Assembly (NCBI RefSeq): GCF_965638725.1
Contig: NC_134950.1
Location: 32,860,932-32,924,931, forward strand
From: Aptenodytes patagonicus
Lineage: Eukaryota > Chordata > Aves > Sphenisciformes > Spheniscidae
Length of the DNA: 64,000 nucleotides
Reading direction: 5' to 3'
Numbering within the stretch: position 1 is the stretch's first letter; each line of letters begins with the position of its first letter. Position numbers and translations under genes: made by a program. Under the pieces are notes generated by a model. It worked only from the letters and a program-made list of their open reading frames with translations, searched no databases and was not told where the DNA came from. Positions 9,301 through 22,100 of the stretch are shown here, one piece after another.

Positions 9301-9900
9301 AGCTCGCTGGGCAAACTATGTAATGAAAACTTCTCTGCACTTAATGGTATTTTAATAGAAAGATCTGAGATTGCAGCTAGGAAAGTAGTTGGTTTTCTTT
9401 TAAACTGTTGCAGTCTCTTTAATGCAGCCACAATGCATCGGTTTGCCTGGTGTAAGTGCTAGCGAGTCTCGCAGGGCAATCTCTAAAGTGAAAATAAAAT
9501 CACAGCTTAATTTCTGTAACGCGGTGCAATTTGTGAGGGTGCACGTGCTTTGCTAGCGAATGCATAACAAATAGAAGGGAGAACGGCCGACAACGGCAGC
9601 TTCCACAGCAGCACAACTGATCTCTTCAGTTCCTGCGCTTACGCAGCCTCTTCCTGCTCGTCGTATTAATTACAGACAGCAGGTTGTTCTTGTCTTTCCT
9701 CATCCAGCCTGTGCAAAGCTGCGTTAACAAACGCAAATGGCAGGACTGCACTAGTTGCACGCCGCCCGGGTGCAGAAGCACTGCACAGAGAGCCAGACGC
9801 TGCCCTGGAGAGTGAAAAATACCGCAGGTAAGGGCTTGACCGGGGGGGAAAGCACTGCGGCTGCAGAAACGGGGGCTGTGGTGGGACAAGCCCCCAGGTC
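6357..9900. other. Intergenic DNA upstream of the TPD52 CpG island
   Basis: No exon, RNA gene or clear transposon is visible. Open frames are short and unsupported by splice sites or similarity I recognise. GC content rises toward 9.9 kb as the CpG island begins. Confidence 0.6.
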
Positions 9901-9919
9901 CAGCTTTAGGACTCTTAGT

Positions 9920-10900
9920 ACCGCATTAAAAGCGTGGCGGTCACGTCACGCGAAGACCCGACACACAATGAATTCGTTCGGCCGGTTCTGATCTCTTCAA
10001 CGTTCCAGCACGTAAACGGCTCCGGGTCGGAGTGGCTGCCGGGCCCGGGGCCGGGCGGGGGCCCGCACTGCCCCGGCTGCCGCCGCACCAGCTGCGGGGG
10101 CCGGGCCGGGCCGCGCTCCCCGGCCGTCCTCACCTGGGCGGGGCGGGGCGGGCCGCTGACTGACGTGCGGCGGCCCCGCCCCCGCGGGCGCGGGCGGTGC
10201 CTCCGCTGCCAACCAGCAGCCGGCGGGGGGAGGTGGCCGTTGCCGAGCTGAGGCGAGGAGAGCCGGGACCGGCGCCGGGGCCGCCATGGAGCCCCCGAGG
10301 GACCAAGGTAGGGCGGGGGCTGCCGCCGCGCCTCGCCTCGCCTCGCCTCAGGCGGTACCGCGCGGCGGGTGGCGGTGCCTGGCGCTGCCGTGCGGCGGGG
10401 GGACGGCGGTTCCTCTCGCAAGCCCTTCCGCCGCCGGCACGCCCGGCCCGGCCCTGCCCTGCCCAGCTCGGCCCTGCCAGCCCGCGGCGGGCCCGGCTCG
10501 CCGCACCCTGTGTCCCCCTCCGCGCCCCCGGGGCTGAGCGGGGCGGGGGGGAAATCCCCTCACGAGGTAACTCCCGTGGCGGGCGTGAGGGGGTCCGCTG
10601 TGAGAGCTGAGCGCGCCCGGCTGAGGTAGCTCCGCTGGAGTCCGGGGCCGGTGCGGGAGAGCGTCCCCCCGGCCTGTCGCAAGGCTGCGCCTCCCGTCGC
10701 GCCGTCAGCTCAGAAAATGCGGAACCGGGGGGGGTGCTGGCTTCGCGCCGGGGCGGGCGGCAGAGCCCGGAGCGGCTCCCTCCTCCCCCCCGCGTCCTCC
10801 GCCCAGTGGGTGCCACCACTCCCCGGCCGGCGGGCACGGGCAGTAAATCCCGACCTTCCCACCGGGGTTAGGGGGGAGAAGAAACTTTCCGGTTTCACCC
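9920..10900 (+). promoter_or_regulatory. TPD52: CpG island and promoter of TPD52 exon 1a
   Basis: There is a sharp rise in GC and CpG, with GC boxes (GGGCGGGGCGGGGC near 10138, GCCCCGCCCCCG near 10173), a CRE-like TCACGTCA at 9941-9948 and TGACGTGC at 10161. No TATA box is evident. The island surrounds the ATG at 10286 in a good Kozak context (GCCGCCATGG). The long GC-rich open frames on both strands here are compositional, not genes. The transcription start cannot be fixed from sequence alone and probably lies within 10.1-10.28 kb. Confidence 0.75.
10286..10307 (+). CDS. TPD52: TPD52 exon 1a (alternative first coding exon), MEPPRDQ
   Basis: The ATG has an optimal context and is followed by seven codons (MEPPRDQ) plus one base, then the donor AAG|GTAGGG. 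The single G completes a Gly codon with exon 2, giving MEPPRDQ-GLLRSD. This parallels the mammalian short isoform, which begins MDRGEQGLLR. The start is chosen because it is the only ATG in the CpG island whose frame and phase fit exon 2. The 5' UTR lies upstream within the island. Confidence 0.85.
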
Positions 10901-13146
10901 AGGAGTAAAAGTAGAGCGCTTCCATTTTACGAGTGTGTAACTTTTGATTAACCAGCACTGTTCGTACGGTTTATTCCCTCTTAATTCTCTCCATCCCAGG
11001 GCTCCCCAGTAGCTGGCAGCTCCATTTTGGCAGCTGCTCCTCGGCTCCTGAGTGGTAGCAGGGGTGGCTCCTCCGGGCGGTTGCCTGTATGGCTCTGTCA
11101 GCTGCAGAAGGCGATGGTGCTTCACCGGTGTGCATTTTGCCTGGGGAAGACTGTTGTCTGAATTGCCACGGTCACAATGCTCTCCCTAAAACTTTGTGGT
11201 TTATTTAAAACAAAAAACCCGCTGGGGCTGCTGCCCAAGAGAGTAGTTGGTGCCTTGATGAGGTCTGACCTGAATGTGGGTAAAGCAGGATCTCTTGCTA
11301 TAAAAGCCTCTGCCACAAAGGTGTATTACATATATCCTACTGATCCATGTATCAGTTGGAGTCTTTTATATGGTGTAGTACTGAACTACACACCAGCTGC
11401 TTTCCACCAGACGAAGTAAGGCAGACCGGGGTCAGTAAGCTACTTTGAGTAAGCTGGTAGGGCTGCTCAGCTCAGCCCAGCTCAGCATCTGCACTGTTGG
11501 ACTGATTTCATTCAGCGTTTTCCTGCTGAGCGTGCTCGGGACGGTAGGAAGCGTTCACTTGTGGTGGCAGTGGTGTTGGAGGCACACGAGGTGCTGGGAG
11601 TGTAACCCCTGACTGTGCAGTCAAGCTCTCTGCTCTGCCAGGTGAGCTGGTTCAGGCACCAACCTTGATCTGTCTGTGCTCTCATTTAAGTGTTTCGAGG
11701 CTGCTGCAGTACACTTGTACAATTAGCAATGACTTCTGAGTTTCTCTGTATATAGAGAAAAAGGCAAGTTATCTTTGCTGGAGCAGAAAATAATTGGGTG
11801 AGGGGCTGAACCTGAACCACATTCTGAAGTCCTGTGTCTACTTTCAATATATGTAAATTAAAAACAAAACAAACCCCCAAACCCTATTCTTGGGGACTGA
11901 TAAACGGAACTGTTCAGCCAGAAAACAGCACAACTCTCAGTTCGATCAGGATTTTAATTCCAACTGCAGGAGCGTTAACACAGATGTCAGTATTTGTCCT
12001 GAAGTTTGTTCTTTGTGTTGAGCCTATTAAAAGGCAAACACCTTTATTGCAACTGCAGGGTCTTGAACAACTTCTAATGGAGAGTAAAATACTGTGGTCT
12101 TTTGAAAAGCTTTAGTGACAATGCTGACACTTTCTAGAGGCTTGTTTTGCTGTTGAACTCATTTTTGTATAAGTACTGCTTTGTATGGAGAGGGTACTGC
12201 ACCTCAGGTTGTATATCAGAATAATGTGTTATGTGACTGTTAATGGAGCAAACATGGTGCAACACCTTCTTCCTCTGCCTTCTTTTTGGAGGTGATTATG
12301 CTTTTTTCTCTTTTGGGTGAGGTGAGGGCATGCAGGTACAGTGGGAAAATCTAGAATAGCCAACACATTTGTGCCTGTTCAATTAATGGCTTCTAATACC
12401 CTGCTAGTTAGCCTTCAAAGGCCCATTTCCCTGGCAAACTGGAGTGCTTGCATTGGAAATTGTGCTTGATGATAAGGTATTACTCACCAAGGCCACGTAC
12501 TAGGCTAAAATCCAGGCTGCCAAGTCCTGTGTCTCAGGCTTAAACATCCTGGATTGCCTCTTCTAACCAGAAATTAATTTGTTTAAAAGTGTGAGTCAGA
12601 GGTTGCACTTTTCATCGTTCTGATGACAGCTTTCTCAGCTAGTGAAATTTAGGAGGCGGGAAGAAAATCTAGATTATAGTTAAGACTGCAGCCAAACTAG
12701 GCAAGGCTAATACTCCAGGTGTATAACGCGATTAAGTCTTCCCTCTCTCTTGAGCCGTCAGGTATGGCAGCAGTCCTTAAACAGTGGTTACTAGCCTACC
12801 ATCAGCAGCATCAGAACCATTGAGCAATTTTTCACTTGAAGTGTCTTTGTTTTCAGCTAAAGGATGTTTGGCCTGGCTGTATGCCTCTACGTGGTGCTCA
12901 GTGCACTCCAATTGCTCTGGAAAGCTTGGGCTGCAAGTGTTTGGGGTCTCTTGCTCTGTAATTACAAGCACCAAAGCAGTAGTATCGGCTCAAGCCAAAT
13001 AGATATAATATTCTCCTGAGATGAGGAGTCCCTTGTTCTATTGCTTTGCGTTAAGTTGCCATGAACAAAAATCTGGTCTTTCACTGTGTGGACTCAGTTG
13101 CTGAATGGACTAATAACTGCAGTTATGTTTTCACAAAGATTCTGGC

Positions 13147-13147
<1 letters not shown>

Positions 13148-13178
<31 letters not shown>

Positions 13179-13181
13179 AAA
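13148..13181. repeat. Abutting homopolymers C21-A13
   Basis: Twenty-one C residues are followed directly by thirteen A. The G-rich complement could fold or cause polymerase slippage, so the length is likely polymorphic and prone to sequencing error. Confidence 0.9.
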
Positions 13182-16100
13182 TCGTGTACCTGGTTTTGCT
13201 TGCAAAAAGAGTCTCTCTGTGGCTTGCCACTGTTACTGCTGGTATGGTTCACCACTGGAAAAATAAGGATGAAGCCGCCCCAACAGTGGAAACAATGTGC
13301 TGATGTGCTCTGAATGAGGAGTCCATGCCACTGAGCAGTCTCGTGAAGACATGCAGCACGGCACAAACAGTTATCTAGTAATACTGCATCTCCAATGTTG
13401 TGTTTAGGGGGTTCCTGTTACGCTTCAGCAGCTCTTCACTTATGTAACTGCTGTCTTTCAAAATCTTCTGGCTTTGTGGGACTTAGGAGTCCCAAAACAC
13501 TACACATGATTTCTTGAGAGAGTATGTAAGCCTTTCTTTTCCTAGAGCCTTGACTTGCATTTCTGGGACTGACAAAATGGACTTTAATGTTCCTTTTGTG
13601 CAGAAAGAACTTGTCGCTGGCAGGAGGACAAGATTTCCCCCATTGTCCTAATGGATGAAGCTGCACCATTTTGTACTGCTTTACTCGTTTTCTTTATCAC
13701 TAGGTACTTGCAGTACTGTAGGTGAGAATTTTTTTTCCTTAATGTGCAATTGTGAAATCAAACACTTGTAAGTAAATAAGAGTGGACAGCTGTTGTCAGA
13801 ACTGCAAAGGAAGAATGATTTCACTGAACTGAGTGTCTGTAGCAGTAACTTGAAGAGGAAAGAGGGAAAAAAATAGCAGAACAGTTACATCAGTAGGTCC
13901 CTTGAACAGCAGCAAGTCTTCCTCTCTCTTGCATGAAAAACTCTGGGTGAGTGGGGGGGAATCTCATTGTTCTGACTCAGGCTGAGGGTCCTGCTTGACA
14001 GCGTGGTGTTATGCGAGTTATTTAAAGGCATTGCTATCCTCCCATCTCAGCTGGTGTATGAATGAGGTACTGAAATGCAGGGGATCGGTGCACTGTGTTG
14101 GAGGGACGCTGGAGCAGCTGATGCACGAGCAGCTGCCCATGCATCGGCACGGGGTGGGCAGCCAGAGGCTGGAGCAGTGTCAGCTGTTCCTGCCCTCTCC
14201 AGTGTTTGGGCATTGAAGGGTAACTTGAACTCTTCATTCATGCTTGCACCCGCTTCAGGAGGAGGTGGAGGAGGGAGCCTGGCTGGCGCTTCAACAGTGG
14301 AAAGAGTCTGTTGCTTGTGATATGCATGGATCTTCTGTCCCTGTTCCCTATAACCAGTGCTGTCACATGCAGTCAAGACAATCCTTCACCCAGCCAGAGT
14401 AAAGCTTGCTCTCAGATCTTTTGGGGTAGGGAGAGCTTAGATAGGGATCTGCTTCCTTTGAGCCTCCAATAAGGCCAAGTTATAACTGCTCGAGGCTTTT
14501 AAAATCCCAATGACATGAAATTGATGCAAGTCCTGTTTCTTCCAGTTTCCTCTACTTTGAAGCCCTGTGAAACAGTCCACGGGTTCCCCTTTCTCCCACT
14601 GCAAATGCCCATCTAAGCAACGGGAGACCTCGGAGGCTCGGTCTGACCTTGCTGGCTCAAAATTAAGCACTGTGTCTTGGCTGCAGTTTAAGAACTGTGC
14701 TGGTGCAGGCTGGGCAAGTGCCTTGCTCTGCTTGATCTGGGTGCTTTGTGGGTAAAGTGGGAACAGCTGATTTTTATGGCTGAAGTTGGCTGCCGTATGT
14801 TAACACCTCTCCTAAAGCTGGCGGGGGCACGAGTGCTATTGAGCTGCTTTCAGCTGTGCCTGGAGACTTCTGAGCATGGCCCCTTCCATCTGCAGGGGCT
14901 GGCAGTAACCACATACTGCACTAGTCTGCCTTGGGAATTTTATTTGTATTCATTTTCTTGCTCCTGTCAGTCTTGTACGTGCATTTTTTTTTCTCCTTGT
15001 CTTCTACAGCTGCTAAATACAGTAGCCTTTGACTATCAGCCTCTGCTTCATGAGCCAGATCTCAGCATAGTCCCAGGAGGAGACAGGTGGCGAGGGAAAA
15101 CGGGTGTTGAGGCTTCTGATGCTTTCTGCCATGCACTGATCCTCCTGGGTGAGGGCACCCCGAAAGCTGCTTTGGCTGCCCTGAGTGTTGTAAAGGATGG
15201 GATGCTGGGTAGGCTTTGTCCTCTTCCTTCACGACCATTTGCTCCTTTAACAGGAAGGGGTCCAGACAATATTCATGGGGAGGGAGCCCCTCAGCCAGTA
15301 CAGAGAAGTCTTGTGTGAAGTCAAGGGACTAGATTTGCCACGTAAAAATCAGTGAGTTGTTTGTGGATTGCTGATTCCTGAGGGTACTGGACATTACTGC
15401 AGGTAAGGGAGGATATCAGCTGTATCTCTTCAAGAAGTGATGTTTCCATGGCAGCAGATACAGTGCAGGGAGTCTTCTTGAAAGCCAATGTTTTCTTGAC
15501 CAGCTTTCAAAAGAAAAAAAACCAAACAACTCTGTTCTTAGTTCAATAGGGAAGAACAACAGTGTCGGTTGCTAAATCCTGTGCAGCAGACATCTGATGG
15601 GTGTGGTGTTTTTCATGTTTTTGAGAAGCTCACCTCCAGGTACGATGATGATGACCCCGCTGTTGCTTCTACTGGAGTCTTTGTAATATGGGCACTTCTG
15701 ATTTGAGATTTGCTATATGGAGGAAAGGAGGTGTTTACCCTTGTCCTTTTAATATCCTGCAGTGAGTAAGCAGAAAAATGTCAAACAAAGGGTGACTGAA
15801 AGGGAAAGCAAGCATTAAGTGAGATTAAGCACTAAATTGAAATGCTGCTGTTCAGCCAAAACCGTCACTCTGTGTCAGCTTCAATTTAAGACTCCAGAGG
15901 GACAGTTTTCTCTCCTGTTAAAGGTAGAGAGCATCTTCAAAGTCCCTCATATTTGGGTGTGTATTAGCCAGAGAGATTGGGAGCCTTCACTCAAAAACCT
16001 TGTATTGGAGGGTAGGCTTTCAACCACAAGCCTTCTCTTTTGAAAAGGGCTGCAGTAATAGACCATCTACCCATAACTTTCTGATCTGGATCTCTCCCGA

Positions 16101-19100
16101 AGGTTCAGTGTCACTGCTGCCATTTCCTCTTGCTCCTCTTCCTCCTTCTCTGCCCCTGGTTAAGGGAGCTGAAAGAACATGCAGCTGTGTGTTGGCTTTG
16201 GCAGTCTGGCAGAGTGATACCATGAACTAGGGTAACTGATGTTGAATATGGTTGCCCTGCTATGAAAACACTTACCTCTGGCAGAGGTGTAGACAGCTGT
16301 ATGGATTTTTCTGCTATTGCAGCTACAAGTGGTGGCAATAGTCTGCATGAGTCTGCATCCAGTTGCCCCTGGGGGACGACGACAGTGCAGCAGAAAGTAC
16401 ACTGGCTGCCAGCAAATGCTGGTGTGCAGAAAAATGCGCATTGTGCTATTACTTGCTCATGAACAGAAAAGGGTGGATTGATGCTATGTAGCAAGAAACC
16501 AGCGCGAGAAACCAGCGCTACTATTGTGGTGTGAATGCTGTCACTGAAAGAGGCAGCTTTCCTGTTTCACAAGCTGACTTCTCTATTGCGGAGTGTGAGA
16601 GCAGAGCAGTAAATGTCCTTGGATGCTCACTGACAGTGGAGTGCTCCAGCAAATGTATACACTGCCTTGGCCGAGACTGGGATGCTCCATTAATTTCTGC
16701 AGAACTGAGGTCTGTAGGAACATGCTGTGCCACATGGTTTGGAGTGACAGGCTTCGGAACTGCCCCTCTCCTGCTTGTACCCTACCGGCAGCACAACAAA
16801 TGTGTGCTATGCTTAAAAACTTCATAGGCAAAGAGGAAGCACGCTTTGTGTGTGTGTGCGTATATATGTATAAAAAAAAAGCCAATAATTTATTGTTAGT
16901 GTAATTCAAACTTTAACGATCTAATTCAAGAATGATTATTAGTTTAGATCTTATTACAGAAAAACACGATTTATGCAGATGAGGTCTTAGTAATAATAAA
17001 ATGTTGTATGCACTTAGTTTCTACACCTGTTCCTGGTGTTATTCTCATCCTTCCCCTGGCTTCTGAGGTTGGTAGTGTCATTTTGGTGGTGGCAGGGGTA
17101 TTATAGCAAGTTGTCAGTATTGTGACTCCTTTGCTGGGAGGAATAGGATGTTGATGGCTGCTTCTTTCTCACTGTAGGATCCACTGGGGTCCTTCTGTTA
17201 TGTTTGCTTTTTACACATTTGCTCTTTCTTTCACTGTTCTGCAAGCTCCATGTTACATCCAAATCTATTATATAAAGTGCCTTTTATGTACATTAGATGT
17301 TATTTCTTTGCTCTCTTTGTTTCCTCTAAAATAGTTTTGTCCGGCTGCAGACCTGCATTGGCGATTGATGACTTTCTTACAGCTGTGGGGTCTCCGGTGT
17401 CAACCCTGTGTCCTATTACTTATCATACCATGCCTGTACTGTCACATCCCGTGTCTCTACTCTCTGATATACACCAAGTAAAACAAAGCTGCAGGCAAAT
17501 CAAGAAGAGTTCAGACAGAGCAAGCCTGACAAGCCTTTAGTCCTGAGGCTTTGCAAACTCGGTTCAAAGCTTATGGCCTGTTACTAGCAATGGCAATACG
17601 GTATTGTGGGGTAACAAAGAGGCTGGTGAGCAGCTGCAGCTTGTTGGGGGTAGTGGGAGAAGCTAGCAGAGGCAGAACAGCAGTTTTTTTCCTGTTTTGC
17701 TTTCCCTTCTCTAGCAGCTAGAGGGGAGTGGAGTTTCATCAGAGCCCCCTAAGCCTGGGATATAGATGAAAAGATGTGCCGAGGGAGGCAACCTGGGCTG
17801 GAGTTGGTGTTTTCAGTCAGGTGCTTCCCCTGTGCTTTGCTAGGATCAGAGCCCATGCTTGGCAGTGGTCTTGGTTCGTGAGGAAAAATCCCCAAAACAT
17901 TGAAAAAGAAGCTTTGTAAGTAATGCTTCTTAGCTGCTCTTTAGCATGGCAAAACTGCACGTTTCAGCTGTAAGCATTGGGGATGTTGCTCATGTCTGTT
18001 TTGCTTTGTTTACTTTTTTCTAAAGTCCTTTAATTAAACTACTAGCAGGAGTCCTAAGATGAGCAAAAAGCAATCCTACTCATCCTTCTCTCTTTGACTG
18101 TTCTCTGCCTAAACATGTGTCACATCATGGCATTAGAAAGTCTTGATTAACTTGATCAGGATAGCAGAATTGAAAAAAACCTCCCTGATGCTTTCACGTG
18201 AGTCATCGCTGTCTGACATTCATTGCAGTGCTCTACAGCAGTCCGGTCCCTGGGAATACTCGTGGACATCTGCAGCCACTGGCAGGAAGGGCTGCCTTTG
18301 AAGAAGGCCATTTCTCTAAACTTGCATCTTCTGGTCCCCTGTAGTCTCTGCGGAGTAGTCTAGGGTCCTGATATGTCCCCTGCTTTTCCTCACACAGGCT
18401 CCCGGGAGTGGAGCTGTACAAGGACTTTGCCTATAAGCATCTTTAAAGAAGCTGTCCTGTAAGTAGGAACCAGTACTTCCAACCCAAAAGAAGGGTCGGG
18501 AGTATGAAATGGGCACAGCTCACACTGGCTGAAGTGCGTCTTGCTCTCTAGTCGCTGTATTGCTCTGTAGAAGACAAATCCCTTCAGCGCAGCTCAAGTG
18601 TTCTGCCTACATCTGAGGAGTCTCGAGAAGCAGGCTGAAGGCAGAACAGAAGCCCCCAAATCAATCGCTGTTTTTAACTAACCTGCTGACTCTTCTGTGC
18701 GCTTTGATTACTGTTTGCAAAGCTTAGTTTTATGCCTGAATATAGACAGGCTTCAGTCCGCATGAGTGGATCACATGCTGCTGCATGCTGTTTCCATAGT
18801 ACCACTCAAATCAGTGCTAGGCAGTCCCTGAAGAGGCTTGCTGAGCAGCTGATGTGTTGAGAGATGAGGAGCATCAGGAGTAGTACCAGGCTAGTGCACA
18901 GGGTGGGGAAGGAGCCTTATTTAAATATTGACTTTCCTGTTGCCAGATGTCACTGTCTTGGCAGAAGGAAAACAGGCCGTTTTACTGCAACATGCTTTGC
19001 TTGGAGCCATGAGCTCTTAAAAGCACCATTCACACTGTGTGTTTCATCTCCTCGACAAGCCACTTGCAGCGTTGTGCTCCAAAACTTTTTTTTTTTAGAG

Positions 19101-22100
19101 GGGATTTGATGTTGAGTAAAAGGATAGACCTGCAGTGAGTTCTTGTCTTTCTCTTCTCCTGGGACCTCTCTGGTGCCTGCCTGGCAGGTATATGTTTTAC
19201 CTTCTTGTCCTCTGGGTTGTGACAGCCCTTTGTGTCCATTGCCTAGGCAGACTCTTCAGGTGCTGTACAGCTATAGTGTCCCGAGTAGGTAGCATACGGG
19301 CCCTCAAGCAAGGGATGCATCCTGGATGTGTCCACCCACTGTATCCAGAGCATTGCCATGTGGTCCGTCACCACCTCCAGAATCACTTAAAGGAGCAGGG
19401 AGCCAAAGTTACTGCAGAGGATCCCAAAGAGATAACTGTCTGGACATCTGAAGAAGGCCAGGTGATGTGTCTGAAATGGCAAGCTGGGGTTGTGCTGCTG
19501 CCTGCCAAGCAGTTGCTTATCCCTCATCTTCTTACTGAGCAAGACTGATCACAGCATGAGTCCAGCTCCCTGCTTCTCCCAGGTCTCAGGCCATGTTTGG
19601 ACCCCTGCACACTATCTTCCCCATCAGCTCCTGCTCCAGGGTGTATGGGGACCTCAGCCCCAAGCTTGGGCTCTTAAAGATACTTAAAGAGTATTTGGGG
19701 CATCCTGCTTTCATACCTTTCTGTGTGGATTGCAGATGAACATGAGTGCTATGGTTGACAAGAGCAGCGGTGATAGGGAGAATTAGTTTCTGCATATTTC
19801 TGAACAGTAGCAAGTGAAAACTGTGGGAATTAATGCTCTGAAGCTGAATGGTTTCGGTTGGCTTACATGCCTGTCACTGAGCAGGTTTTTTGGTGTGAAA
19901 GATTTTTTGGAGATTGTATAAGAAGGAAAGCAACTAGAGTGTCAGTGGAATCTGCAGAGCAACCTATGGAGTGCTTCCTGCAGTGGTGAGGGAGTGTTTT
20001 TGGAGTAAATGGCAAAAGGGAGAGCTTTACTGGAATAAATTTACAGTGATCTTTAATTCTGTTCTGGCACACTGGTACGTGAAGTCTTTAATATGCTTCT
20101 GTTTCTTATTTACAATTCAAGAGCAAAATTCACCTTGGTGAATCACAGAAACATATTTCCCTCCCGTCCCCAATGAAAAGTACTTTCCTATTCAAGAAGC
20201 ATCTTTTGAGAAAGTGAAAAAATGGAATGGGAAGAGGGATACAGAAGTCAAAGGAAGACCTCTGTGTGTCATCAAGAGGAGCTGAGAAGACTTTTTAAGC
20301 TCTCTGGGAGGGAGAACTAAATCAAGGACAAAGCGAGCATCAAGTAAAATAACTAAACTTCTGTAGTCTGTCTGTTCCAAGGCAATGGAACGAGAGGTCT
20401 TGTTTCCCCTTCATGCAAGGTGGTAGCAGTAGCGTTTCTGAGGGGTGTGATGGCTCCTTAATAATAATGCCATATCACAGCTCCCTAGCTAAAGTGCACA
20501 CTTGGGGATTGACAGCTGGGAACAAGCAGTATGCAAGTCAGTGCTTGGACTTTCCCCTTTTCAATATCCTGATCCAGTTTTTATCTGACAATGCAGAACA
20601 AAAAATTGTGAATTGCATTATTAATAGCTATTTAAGGTCTGAATTACTCTGAGCACTTTCTGTGCTGATGGCCAAGCTATGGTGTGTCAAACCTGATGTA
20701 ACAGTAACCTGCTGGGTATCAGCTAGACCAATTCTTAAGCATAACGTCTGAAAAGTTTACCAGGCTAATCCATTAAACAGAACGGATCCATTAAACTCGG
20801 ACTGGAGCATGACCAGTACTTAGAGTGGCTACGAATATATGTATTTTTTTGTTTGACGTTTACAGTTGTGAAATGGGGTATGTGATGGGTTAGCTTGTGC
20901 AATAGGGAATGATGCTAAACTTAGACTTCACTTAGCAGTGCAAAGCTTTATTAGGGTTTGCAGTGATGTTCAGTTCCAGGTCAAATACCGTGAAGAGGCA
21001 ACTTGTAGAAACAGTGCAGTGCAGTTCTGGACCAGCAGCTCACTAAAAGCAGTAGAGGTGTGCTTTCTTTGCAACACCCCCCCAAAACAAACAAAACAAC
21101 CAAATCCACATAAAATCGAACAAAAAACCCCGACAAAACCCCCTTCCCTTCTTTCATCCCCCCCCGCTTTTAGGGCTGAAGCTCAATTTCCTTCAAGATA
21201 CACCCTTCAAACTTTGATCCTTCAAACCCACTGCACTTCTTCCCTCCCCCTGTTGTTTCCATCATGTCAGCTGTACCAGAATCAGGAAAATTGTGTGCCC
21301 AACTTTGTGTTCATCTAGATATGTCTTTCCAGTTTTGTCCACTCATATACTTCAGTAAAATAAATGGTTTAACTTGCTCAACTTACTTCGCTATGGAATA
21401 TAAGTGAGGAGCCTGGAGATCAGCTTATCCAAGCATGCTGATGTCTAGGAAAACTTACCTTTGTGTGGAATGGACGGGGACACAAATGGATCATACATAA
21501 ATATATGAATACTGCTTGGAAATCTTGAGAGATTAGTACTTTTCTGATCTGAACTTGTGTAGGTTGTAAAAAAGCAAACATAGATTGCCTATAATGTCAC
21601 CCAGATGTGAAAAGCCATGTCTTGTGTCCAAAGTCTGATCTGATGGAAGGGGGTATGCTCAAGTTCTTCTAGGACCTGGAAATCCTTGAAAGCTTTATCT
21701 CTTTGTGGGGAATCGTCTCTGGACAAACTTTCTTGACCTTTTTCTTTGCCTTCCTCTGCTTTTGGAGTGATTAGTGTTTTATGACTGTCTGTTGATTTGT
21801 GTGACAGCAGTATCTCTGTAGGGTAACAGTTTCATTTAATTTACTGTCCTAGTCTGACTTGGAGTAGGAGCAAATGCCTCTTAACAGGATTTACTCAGCT
21901 CAAGCAGCATTAAAAGTCATTCAAGGACATATCAATCTGATAAAATCTCAGAGTACTTATTAATATAATGGGAACTTCAGTGATCGTAATACTTTAAAGG
22001 TAGATGCATTATCTGCATTATGTTAGAAAAAAATAAGCCAGTCAGTGCGGTTGGTTTGTTAGTGAATTACTCCTGGTTCACTGCATGCACGGTTGCAGGA

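Noticed and set aside
10130-10837. 235-codon Pro/Arg/Gly-rich frame on - in the first CpG island
   Set aside because: GC-rich DNA lacks stop codons in several frames at once; overlapping frames on both strands show the same composition.
14746-15318. 190-codon open frame on + in TPD52 intron 1
   Set aside because: No family motif, Cys/Leu-rich composition like random intron sequence, no convincing splice context or CpG promoter; length alone is plausible by chance in a 64-kb window.
19135-19548. 137-codon open frame on + in TPD52 intron 1
   Set aside because: Unrecognised, no domain signature and no supporting exon neighbours; treated as chance.
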